DNA from: Minisyncoccota bacterium
Lineage (GTDB): Bacteria > Patescibacteria > Paceibacteria > UBA9973
Direction of reading: 5' to 3'
NCBI GenBank assembly: GCA_028696935.1
Contig: JAQVGE010000027.1
Span: 1 to 9,758 of the forward strand
DNA: 9,758 nucleotides
The notes below the pieces were generated by a model, which saw only the letters and a list, made by a program, of their open reading frames with translations, was not told the origin of the DNA and did not search any database. Of the stretch, positions 1 to 7,282 are shown in pieces; the first letter of the stretch is position 1, and each line of letters starts with the position of its first letter. Made by a program: the position numbers and the translations under genes.

Positions 1-1053
1 ATTAATAATTTCAACATCTTTTGAACATAAAATTTCCAGTATTATCTTTTGCCAAATCGCATAACAATCTTTTTCTCCTAAAATGGAGATAATGCTATCA
101 AGTATTATTTTTTTAAGCCCTTCAGAATCATACGGTATATCGCCTAAGCTACTTGTAGAATCTGTTACTTGGATTGTAGTTTTATAAATAACCAAAGCTA
201 AACATTTTCGTAGATATTCAATAAACTCTTTTTGCTTGAGCTTAACAGTTTCTGCATATTGAACGGCAAGCTTTCTTTGGATCTCGGTTTCTTCTTTATC
301 AATTTTTTTTGCTATATCTGTTAACGTAGCCTTCACAGAACAGTCAAGTGAAATTCTTGGCCCCTCCTTTTTTACAACAGAATCTCTCATCATTTTTTCA
401 AGTACTGCCCTAAAAACCTCTCCATCTATTGTTGGAAATTTTGAGGACAATTCTTCCATAGTCAAATCATCATCAATTAGCTGCTCTGAAATAAGCATTG
501 ATAGTATTTTCTGTGTTGATACTTTCGAGTTTTCTCGGAGAGAATACAGAGCGATTTTAATCGATCGACCTCTTGTATCAAATTCTCCACTTCTTTGTAT
601 GCTCTCAGATTCTTCATCTTTGTTCAATTTGGGGGAATAATAACTCAGCAAAGAATCTTCAACTAGGTTCATTAAATTCGTAATTGAATCATACCAAGCT
701 GTTGTATAATCTATCTGTAATTCTCGTATATATTCACTTACTTGTGAACTTCTATTTGGATTTTCTTTAATAAATACAAATACAGGTATTTTACTTTTCC
801 TTGCTTCTTGAATTTCATTTTTAACGGCTTCTCGTAATATGTTGTCAAGGAGAAGTATCACCAAATCTGAGGACTTAACATTTCGAATATATTCCTGATC
901 AATAGAGTGTCCTGCTGCCCTATCTTCAATTTTATACAAATAGAAGATAGATGAAAGAGGCTCTTTACTAAATATAATAGGCAATAAGTCTCTTTCGGTC
1001 TTAAATTCGTCTTGAAATTGAGTAGAACTTAGGAATACTTTGCTTTTATCCAT
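1..1053 (-). CDS. DUF4062-domain protein, 3' end beyond the window (possible defence gene)
   Basis: The frame is open from the ATG at 1053 to the left edge, giving 351 residues with no stop; the C-terminus is missing. Residues 5-135 resemble DUF4062: KVFLSST at 5-11, an E-R pair at 20-21, SSDLVILLL at 61-69, then a conserved-looking Glu80 followed by EARKSKIPVFVFIKE. From family knowledge, DUF4062 is a TIR/SLOG-like alpha/beta fold, often at the N-terminus of STAND ATPases and other conflict-system proteins. Residues 195-235 could form a winged helix (TMEELSSKFP, then VFRAVLEKMM and a KKEGPRISL strand). The rest is Lys/Glu-rich helix of unknown nature, and no P-loop is seen in the visible part. 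In-frame ATG (1059) and GTG (1062) codons lie just upstream; the start at 1053 is preferred because GGTGATG lies about 3-9 nt ahead of it. The gene is AT-rich like the SIR2-HerA locus and follows it on the same strand, separated by the 115-bp repeat. DUF4062 assignment is fairly sure; function is unknown. Confidence 0.75.
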   Translation of the reverse strand, partial: MDKSKVFLSSTQFQDEFKTERDLLPIIFSKEPLSSIFYLYKIEDRAAGHSIDQEYIRNVKSSDLVILLLDNILREAVKNEIQEARKSKIPVFVFIKENPNRSSQVSEYIRELQIDYTTAWYDSITNLMNLVEDSLLSYYSPKLNKDEESESIQRSGEFDTRGRSIKIALYSLRENSKVSTQKILSMLISEQLIDDDLTMEELSSKFPTIDGEVFRAVLEKMMRDSVVKKEGPRISLDCSVKATLTDIAKKIDKEETEIQRKLAVQYAETVKLKQKEFIEYLRKCLALVIYKTTIQVTDSTSSLGDIPYDSEGLKKIILDSIISILGEKDCYAIWQKIILEILCSKDVEIIN

Positions 1054-1099
1054 AATCATCACCAAAGATTGAATTTATGATAGAAAAAATAATACTACC

Positions 1100-1128
1100 T
1101 TGATACTTTTTCTCATGATGCCTTACAA
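1100..1128 (-). promoter_or_regulatory. weak candidate promoter for the DUF4062 gene
   Basis: On the minus strand TTGTAA (1128-1123) and TATCAA (1105-1100) are separated by 17 nt. Each matches the sigma-70 consensus at four of six positions, and the pair lies about 45 nt ahead of the start at 1053. The surrounding 1054-1193 stretch is very AT-rich, so chance matches are likely. A separate TATACT at 1141-1136 has no good partner at -35. Nothing else is visible in this gap. Confidence 0.25.
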
Positions 1129-1193
1129 GATTAATAGTATACCTCATTTCCTCAACTAGTATTACAAAAAATTACAATAATGACGTAATTACT

Positions 1194-1308
1194 GCTGTGG
1201 AATTTATAGAAATGGTACACGGTACCGGTTTTCCCGAAATCAGGCCCTGGAGGCCCCTTTCAGCGATTCCTGTGGAAATTTTGGACGTTGTAGCTGGGAC
1301 CGATAGTT
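1194..1308 (+). repeat. 115-bp dispersed direct repeat, copy 1
   Basis: This segment aligns without gaps to 9381-9495, with 12 differences in 115 bases (about 90% identity). It begins GCTGTGGA and ends CCGATAGTT. The best conserved core is the GGTACACGGTACCGG stretch and the following GGCCCTGGAGGCCCC. It ends at 1308, and the next base is the first of the herA stop codon (CTA on this strand). Its base composition is richer in GC than the DNA on both sides, which marks it as a foreign insert or boundary element. No reading frame of note is present. Compared with copy 2 it has lost the second half of the first TGTGGA pair and the right-hand GTACC dyad, so it looks like the more decayed copy. 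Family unknown. Confidence 0.9.
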
Positions 1309-3378
1309 CTAGACATTATTTTCTTTTTGCCACTCATCTGCAATGTCTTTCCAATTAACTTCACGCTCTTCTTTACCAGTCCATACATCCCAAAAGTCAG
1401 GATCTTTCGATTTTGGTCTTTCGTCATCAGACAATGTATTCATCTCGACAATAATTGGAATTGGAGCGGCCCAACCAAGAAGAATTGCTTTTTTCGTTGG
1501 AAGAATTGGAAGTTCGTTAAGTATACTACCCAGATTATCAGGAACCAACCTTTTCACCATTTCCTGATCTTTATCATTTACAAGTCTATGTAGCAAAAAT
1601 GAATTGCATTGGGATAGAACGGTTTGGGATAATTCTGAGGGTCTTTGCGATGAAATCATCAAACCAAGGCCAAATTTCCTTCCTTCTTTGGCAATTTTCT
1701 CGAACGACTGACTACAAAGTTTATTCGCTGATATTTCCTCGTTATCGTCATCATATCGTTTAATAAAATTATGGGCTTCTTCAACAACTAAAGTTGTTGG
1801 TAAAATAACTCCATTTTTTCGCTTGTATCGTTGATGGGCTTCAAATATGACTCTCGACAATACGGAAACAATTACAAAAAGAATTTCTGAAGGCAAAAGA
1901 GAAAGATCAAGAATAGTAATACTACCATTATCATCATTCTTTCCAATGTAATCAGATAGCCAATCTTCAAGAGTTAATTCTTCTCTAGATTTGGTCTCGA
2001 TAACTGTTACAATTCTTGATTCGGTTAATATACTTCGTATTCTCATCAGAAAGAAATCCATGTATTGTTGAGCATTATTTTCTTGCGCCAATTTTTCTAG
2101 ATGGCTAACGAAAGCCTCATGAGTAAAAAAAACTGGGCTATCTTCATCCGGCCCTTGGTATGGTATTAATTTACCAAACGTCGACTGCGAATCCAAAATA
2201 CTCTTAATAATTCCATACAAATCAACAAGATCAAATGCTGGGTAATAGCCTTTACTATTCATTTCCCTTCTTTGCAAGACTTGGGTTACTGCTTGCAGAA
2301 TATTATCGATTTGCTCTTTAGGCTTACCTGTCGTTTTAGATGATAATTCAGGTAACGAATTTGCAGAAGCTTTTAATAACTCTCCTAGATTCTGCTTTCC
2401 TGGCCAACCAGCTATCGCCTCTATACCCATTCTCTCAAAATTCCTTAGCGATACCAACAAACTAGTGATGAAGTTTTTGGGTTGAATTAACGCATCATTC
2501 TCATCAAGCCTTCCACCGTATCTGACTTCTCTAAGTGTTTTTCGTAATAATGGGCGTTGAGTTTTACCACTAGCTTGCGCAATCGAACACCATTCATAAC
2601 TATTCCACATCCAACTAGGGACTTTTAATTGGTTGATTTCACTTTCTACTTCTGCAAGCTCGTTAATAATTTGGAATTTCCTTACATTGCACAAGCCATC
2701 AAAGCTATTGGTATATTCACCATTTGGGTCCAAAACAACAAACCGAGAATTAAGTTTTCCTCCTTCATGTATTTCAGTTTTAGCTGCTTCAAGTGACCAC
2801 CTGATCAGCCCGGCTACAGAGCATGATTTTCCGCTACCAGTATTACCCAAAACCGCAATATGTCGTCCAAAAATCCGATCAGGATTTATATAAACTGGCG
2901 CATTAGCAGCAATTGAGGAAGTACCAATCTTTACTCTTGCATTGTTGTCTTTATTCTGGACGATAGCTCTCAATTGTACTTGGTTTGGCACAACTACAAT
3001 ATCACCGATAGATGGATAACTATATACACCTCTCTCAATCTCATAATTGCCGTTGGATTCTTTTAGCACACCTAGCGGACTGATGGATAGCTTACGTAAG
3101 GGGAATGGTAGATCAATGAGATCAAAATCTTTGTACCCTTTTCTTTTTGGATAAGGAGAATGCTCGATCCCGACCCAAGAAATTATTCCAACAAGAGATC
3201 CTGATTCATTAGGTATCAAAATAAAACCATTTACTTTAGGGAAGAGTTGAGGAACCCCAGTGTTTATCGCCATGCTTTGGGGAGCATCAATTTCAAGAAG
3301 TACCTTTATTTCGCTAGGAGATACAAATTCAACCGTACCGATTGTTTGATTTCGAATATAGTCAAACTCATTTAGCAT
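1309..3378 (-). CDS. herA: HerA-type hexameric ATPase/translocase of a SIR2-HerA defence pair
   Basis: The 689-residue protein has the expected HerA layout. An N-terminal HAS-barrel-like region (about 8-150) includes IGTVEFVSPSEIKVLLEI. The RecA-like core has Walker A GNTGSGKS at 178-185, VVLDPNGEY at 214-222, Walker B VVEEAHNF at 531-538, and the EGRKFGLGL...SSQRPSELS block at 565-584 typical of HerA/FtsK-type motors. HerA proteins form DNA-translocating hexamers; in defence systems they assemble with a nuclease or NADase partner. The start ATG at 3378 overlaps the end of the SIR2 gene by 7 nt (ATGCTAA), and GAGGTG lies 5 nt upstream, so the two genes are probably translationally coupled. 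The stop codon is the last base triplet before the 115-bp repeat. Length and motifs are intact, so the motor is predicted active. Role in anti-phage defence is inferred from the pairing. Confidence 0.93.
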   Translation of the reverse strand: MLNEFDYIRNQTIGTVEFVSPSEIKVLLEIDAPQSMAINTGVPQLFPKVNGFILIPNESGSLVGIISWVGIEHSPYPKRKGYKDFDLIDLPFPLRKLSISPLGVLKESNGNYEIERGVYSYPSIGDIVVVPNQVQLRAIVQNKDNNARVKIGTSSIAANAPVYINPDRIFGRHIAVLGNTGSGKSCSVAGLIRWSLEAAKTEIHEGGKLNSRFVVLDPNGEYTNSFDGLCNVRKFQIINELAEVESEINQLKVPSWMWNSYEWCSIAQASGKTQRPLLRKTLREVRYGGRLDENDALIQPKNFITSLLVSLRNFERMGIEAIAGWPGKQNLGELLKASANSLPELSSKTTGKPKEQIDNILQAVTQVLQRREMNSKGYYPAFDLVDLYGIIKSILDSQSTFGKLIPYQGPDEDSPVFFTHEAFVSHLEKLAQENNAQQYMDFFLMRIRSILTESRIVTVIETKSREELTLEDWLSDYIGKNDDNGSITILDLSLLPSEILFVIVSVLSRVIFEAHQRYKRKNGVILPTTLVVEEAHNFIKRYDDDNEEISANKLCSQSFEKIAKEGRKFGLGLMISSQRPSELSQTVLSQCNSFLLHRLVNDKDQEMVKRLVPDNLGSILNELPILPTKKAILLGWAAPIPIIVEMNTLSDDERPKSKDPDFWDVWTGKEEREVNWKDIADEWQKENNV

Positions 3379-4694
3379 TCTGGCACCTCATTGTTGGATG
3401 AAGATGTCGAACCACGCTTCTCCATAATCCTTTGTTTTCTGTCTGTAATTAAGTCAATTGCAGATTTGGGTAAATAGTTCTCTGTGAGTGTTCGAAGATG
3501 CCCATAATGGTTGCCAATTAAAAGTGTAATTTGTGAAAGGTTGCATTTCTCGACAAATTTTTGTATTCGTCCCTCAGCTTTATCAAAAGAAATAATTACT
3601 AAATGAGTCGAGGGTATAAGCATCATGTCCAGTATGATCGAATTTATATGAGAATCACCAAATCCATAGCCATATGTTACTAGAACAGAATTGGGGCGGC
3701 AGGTCGCTGTAGAGAAATCCCTAAACAGTTCAGAGTATGGAAAATATGCTGTATCGATTCCTTTGGCAGAATTTGGATAAATTACCAATCTTTCGTAGGG
3801 ATCTTCAATATCAGCATTTTTCAATTCTGTTCCAAATGGTAGCGGCTCTTTTTGGATTTCTCCGTCTTTAGTCCGCCAATCTATAGAACCATGGAGCTTT
3901 GTATAACGAACAACACCCTCAACATAGCGAGGTTCGCCGCGAATGCCTGGAGGATTGTAATGATAGTCAAGTTCCATTTTATGCATTCGCATTATCGGAT
4001 TCAACTTTCCTACAAATCGATCTAATGTATGGATTCCAGAAGAATCAAGCGTGTATTCAATAAACCTATCATAATTCGTCGTAAAAATATTGAGCCGATC
4101 TCTTGTCGCAGTTCTGCTACTAAAACTAATCAAGAATCGTTTAAATATGGAGAGTGAAACACTTCCGTTTTGTGAAGATAAAACTTCTTTTTCATTCTTG
4201 ATCAAACAACAAGTTAATGTTTTTAATTTGTCGTTTATCTCATTCTCTAGTTCATCTGCTTTGGCAGATTGATTGATCTTCATACCCTTCAACAACTCAA
4301 TTGCAGTACGAAGGTCGTCTTCAAAATTTGCACTACCTCTATCCATTTCTTTTGCTGCAAAATCAGCGTAGCTTTTTATCTTTTCTGCCGCAAACGAAAA
4401 ATCAATCCTCTGCATTGCTCGTGGTTTAACGCCTGCCTCAATGCAAATCGCACTAGTTAGCCCGGTACCTAATAATAAAGATAGGTGTTCACTCTGGAAA
4501 ATTGCTGTGAGCCATGGTTCAATTTGTAAACGCAATTGCTTTCCTTCCGGAGAATCTGATCCATCAGGAACTTCATTTGCTATATATAGGATATGATCCT
4601 TTTCCCAATCTATTGAATCCAATTGCTTTTCTCCTTTCAAATATTTCTTTGAACACAACCAAAGATTTGTGCTATTAGTGTAAGCGGTTTGCAT
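3372..4694 (-). CDS. sir2: SIR2-family NAD+-consuming effector of a SIR2-HerA defence pair
   Basis: The 440-residue frame carries SIR2 hallmarks: a Rossmann glycine motif LLLGTGLTSA (73-82), NIFTTNYDRFIE (202-213) with the conserved Asn207, KLHGSIDW (266-273) with the catalytic-type His268, and GYGFGDSHIN (342-351), which is typical of the SIR2_2 branch in phage-defence proteins rather than of deacetylases. Known defence SIR2 proteins hydrolyse NAD+ on infection and so stop cell growth; this activity is inferred here. The glycine loop is GTG-L-T rather than the common GAG-x-S. Start choice is uncertain: the ATG at 4694 has no clear Shine-Dalgarno sequence, and the only frame extension above it ends at a TGA. 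A TTG at 4622 (codon 25) has AAAGGAG eight nt upstream and would give a 416-residue protein that keeps all motifs. The gene overlaps herA by 7 nt. Confidence 0.9.
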   Translation of the reverse strand: MQTAYTNSTNLWLCSKKYLKGEKQLDSIDWEKDHILYIANEVPDGSDSPEGKQLRLQIEPWLTAIFQSEHLSLLLGTGLTSAICIEAGVKPRAMQRIDFSFAAEKIKSYADFAAKEMDRGSANFEDDLRTAIELLKGMKINQSAKADELENEINDKLKTLTCCLIKNEKEVLSSQNGSVSLSIFKRFLISFSSRTATRDRLNIFTTNYDRFIEYTLDSSGIHTLDRFVGKLNPIMRMHKMELDYHYNPPGIRGEPRYVEGVVRYTKLHGSIDWRTKDGEIQKEPLPFGTELKNADIEDPYERLVIYPNSAKGIDTAYFPYSELFRDFSTATCRPNSVLVTYGYGFGDSHINSIILDMMLIPSTHLVIISFDKAEGRIQKFVEKCNLSQITLLIGNHYGHLRTLTENYLPKSAIDLITDRKQRIMEKRGSTSSSNNEVPEC

Positions 4695-4728
4695 TCGAAG
4701 ATAATGTCATCACTAAAATTCCTCTTGC

Positions 4729-4756
4729 CATATAAACCAAACTTAAGTTGAATCAA
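4729..4756 (-). promoter_or_regulatory. candidate promoter for sir2-herA with a palindrome in the spacer
   Basis: In the 126-bp gap between the FRG gene and sir2, the minus strand carries TTGATT (4756-4751) and TATATG (4734-4729), 16 nt apart. A perfect 10-bp palindrome, AACTTAAGTT at 4740-4749, lies inside the spacer, where a repressor could block polymerase. The elements match the sigma-70 consensus only partly, and a 10-bp palindrome can arise by chance in DNA this AT-rich. If real, SIR2-HerA could be expressed separately from the FRG gene. Confidence 0.3.
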
Positions 4757-4808
4757 TTATCGAGCATAGACTGATTTCCTTAATAGTGAACAAGTAATTC
4801 GGTATAAA

Positions 4809-4824
4809 GGGATCAAGGGATCAA
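4809..4824 (+). repeat. two tandem GGGATCAA units at the end of the FRG gene
   Basis: GGGATCAA occurs twice head to tail, followed by GG. The stop codon of the FRG gene (TCA on this strand, 4821-4823) lies in the second unit, so unit slippage would change only the untranslated region. CGGTATA (4800-4806) and TATACCG (4832-4838) flank it as a short inverted repeat with a 25-nt loop; no U-tract follows, so it is not a convincing terminator. Confidence 0.55.
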
Positions 4825-7217
4825 GGTCTACTATACCGTTCTCTAATTTCCTGAATTTTATACTTCATCTCTGGGTAAATATATGATCTATCAATACCAA
4901 AATGCTGCTTCAATTCTTGCAATATATCCTTTGTATTCTTACCACTCATTACAAACAACGGAATAGGAAAGAGAAATGCTAGTTCCCTTGGAAAGAAGAA
5001 ATTGTTTACTTCTCCATTTTGCAATTCCGGTTTATCGTTATTCCTTCCAGATAATATAAACTCTCCCTTCTGCCTTTCAACTCGTTTATTATTCATTGAA
5101 GGGTGAACCACAATAGCCTTATCCAGTTCCTCCTTGCATGGCTGCATAGGATAATACCCCGGAGCATAGCGTTGTGAACGATACTTAATCTCATTTAAAA
5201 AATTACTCTCTTCACTGAAAGTATCTGATAACTCATAGTCTTCGACTAATGGTAAAGCACATAACCGGACAACCGTGTCACTGAGAATATTTTTCTCATT
5301 TTCTTTCCTTGAAAAGCATATGTTTACTGCTTGTAATGCAAGGGAACATGAGTTGGATTCAATCATGTTAAGGTTAGCAAACAACATTGCAACTAAAGGG
5401 TTGCTGGTTAAATCTAATAAACGTGAGGGAAATTCATAATGCTTCATGACCACAAGCTGATCGAATATTGAAGGCTCTTTGTTAAAAGTCTCTGGTAACC
5501 GAGCAAGAAGTTCTGCATACATATCTTTTTCATGTTTGATAAAGTTCGTATCGCGAAACAACGATGCTGTGATAGGAAATTGCAAGGGCTGACCGCGATA
5601 ATACAAAGAATATGGTTTCAGAAGACTTGCATTATCGGTCCTAAATGCATTAATTTCGATTAGCAACTTGGTAGGAGTATCAATCAATCTTGGTGAAATT
5701 CTCAGTGGATCAAAAAGAATCATTGCAAACCAACTATTTGGCTTGGCATCCTCCTCATCAGGAATAAATTTCTCGATGGCTACGTGCATTCTCAAAACAT
5801 TCAAGAAATCCTTTTCCGTAATAACCTGAGACTGAATCCTTCGAATTTCCATTCCCCATCTTATAACCTCGCCAAGTTCCAGCTTGTAGTTCATCGATGT
5901 TGATGCAGAGTTCTCCAAGTCATTACGTTCTCTATCACATTCTATTTCCATGCTCCATAAATTATGTATTCGATTCTCGAGATCTTCTAATCGCCTATGT
6001 ATTCTTGCTTTAATCGTATACGTCAAGCGTTCCAAAAACTTTTCCATCAAAAGACTTATCGATGACATACCATCTTTCGGCTTTTGAGTGCAAAGGACAT
6101 ACTTTATTGTCCCGTTGCAGGCCTCATCTATTCTCTCATCAACCTCTTTATCTTCACCACAATTCAAGACAATTCTATTTGTATCAGACAAAAACCAAGA
6201 TTCCGATATACTATTAAATTTAATTATGCAATCCAAAGAGATATATCCCTTATCTATATATGCATCAGCTAATACATCCAAGCATTTTTCATGTATAAAA
6301 TCTTGGCTTGAAGAACTGTTCGCTAGGCTACTTGAGGCATACTTGTCTTTTACATTTCTACAAAGAATCTCAATTTCTGGATTCATTTGATAATCATTAA
6401 TACCTAATTCCGATAATTCAGATAGAATTCTTTCTGCTTTATCATTAGTTACAAGATAAACTGTTTCTTCCAAGGTATTGTTATTAAAGTTACAAGCTTG
6501 TTTCACCATTGATTGACATGTTCCACCTGGGTATACAAGAAACACTGTCTGTTGGTTAGATATCTGTGAACTATAGACCGATGGACGAAAAAAAACTGGA
6601 GATTTATTTATGCAACCATTATCAAAATTGCCTACGTTTAGTAGTTGCCCGTGTTTACAAATAAGGACCATTCCTAGAGAAGCATTTTTCCCAATACAAG
6701 ATTTACATGCATAAAACAAAGCAACCATCGGATTTGTTGTAAAATCTAAAGTATTTGTGGGAAGACCATGAGAGCGCATAAGTGCAATTTTGTCCATCTT
6801 AGACTTAATGTTCTCAAATTCATGCGGATATGCAGCCATCACCTCCTGTTGCATTGAATCCATGTTCTCGAAGTATTCAGTATTTTGGAGAACTGAAGGC
6901 AGTATAAGAGAAACCGCTGACTGACCTCGATAGCAATAATCAGAAGGCGAATCAAGTGCATGAATTTTTGAAAGATCATCACTAAAATCAGATACAGATT
7001 CAATTAGGCAAAATGATGATTTTCCCCTGAATGTAGTGTTGAAAATTGGGGAAGTGCCTTCCATAAAAAATAAAGGCTTGTTCCATCTACTATTGCTGTA
7101 TTGAAACTCTGCTTTTATAGTTTCTGAAAATGGTCGTCCCCGGGATGCAATACTTATTGTCCTTTTAATTGTCTTTCCATCAGTATCTTTTATGATTATC
7201 TCAATATTAACACTCAT
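4821..7217 (-). CDS. tandem FRG-domain protein, possible third component of the SIR2-HerA locus
   Basis: The 798-residue protein contains two complete FRG modules. Module 1 has CYRGQ at 95-99 and GLPTNTLDFTTNP at 151-163, then VALFYA. Module 2 has YYRGQ at 539-543 and FPSRLLDLTSNP at 596-607, then VAMLFA. Each ends in a matching tail: an IL-EL-GI segment followed by PEIE or PEMK (about 262-285 and 764-785). Between them (about 375-485) is a charged, probably coiled-coil stretch. FRG domains are named for the [FY]RG motif and have no settled function; they recur near phage-defence and mobile genes. The first residues (about 1-90) match nothing I recognise. The start at 7217 is chosen because GAGGAG lies 10 nt upstream; ATG at 7226 is too close to it and TTG at 7235 lacks a site. 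The gene starts just after the AT-rich island begins, is co-directional with sir2-herA, and ends 126 bp before sir2. No signal peptide or membrane segment is seen. Confidence 0.85.
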   Translation of the reverse strand: MSVNIEIIIKDTDGKTIKRTISIASRGRPFSETIKAEFQYSNSRWNKPLFFMEGTSPIFNTTFRGKSSFCLIESVSDFSDDLSKIHALDSPSDYCYRGQSAVSLILPSVLQNTEYFENMDSMQQEVMAAYPHEFENIKSKMDKIALMRSHGLPTNTLDFTTNPMVALFYACKSCIGKNASLGMVLICKHGQLLNVGNFDNGCINKSPVFFRPSVYSSQISNQQTVFLVYPGGTCQSMVKQACNFNNNTLEETVYLVTNDKAERILSELSELGINDYQMNPEIEILCRNVKDKYASSSLANSSSSQDFIHEKCLDVLADAYIDKGYISLDCIIKFNSISESWFLSDTNRIVLNCGEDKEVDERIDEACNGTIKYVLCTQKPKDGMSSISLLMEKFLERLTYTIKARIHRRLEDLENRIHNLWSMEIECDRERNDLENSASTSMNYKLELGEVIRWGMEIRRIQSQVITEKDFLNVLRMHVAIEKFIPDEEDAKPNSWFAMILFDPLRISPRLIDTPTKLLIEINAFRTDNASLLKPYSLYYRGQPLQFPITASLFRDTNFIKHEKDMYAELLARLPETFNKEPSIFDQLVVMKHYEFPSRLLDLTSNPLVAMLFANLNMIESNSCSLALQAVNICFSRKENEKNILSDTVVRLCALPLVEDYELSDTFSEESNFLNEIKYRSQRYAPGYYPMQPCKEELDKAIVVHPSMNNKRVERQKGEFILSGRNNDKPELQNGEVNNFFFPRELAFLFPIPLFVMSGKNTKDILQELKQHFGIDRSYIYPEMKYKIQEIRERYSRP

Positions 7218-7227
7218 CAGACCCATA

Positions 7228-7233
7228 CTCCTC
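7228..7233 (-). promoter_or_regulatory. ribosome binding site fixing the FRG gene start
   Basis: GAGGAG on the minus strand lies 10 nt before the ATG at 7217 and only 1 nt before the ATG at 7226. This favours translation from 7217, beginning MSVNIEII. Confidence 0.5.
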
Positions 7234-7282
7234 AAAACTACATACCTTAGTCATATAAAGGACCATACTTCTGTGTCCTCCA

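Noticed and set aside
1194..1308. Integron attC site or integrase attachment site (attL/attR)
   Set aside because: The ends do not fit the RYYYAAC and GTTRRRY boxes of attC, the unit is not palindromic overall, there is no integrase gene, and the segment between copies mixes GC-rich metabolic genes with the AT-rich island.
7256..7280. Terminator hairpin after the kinase gene
   Set aside because: AGGAC and GTCCT pair over five bases with an 11-nt loop, and the following TTTATAT is a poor U-tract; too weak to call.
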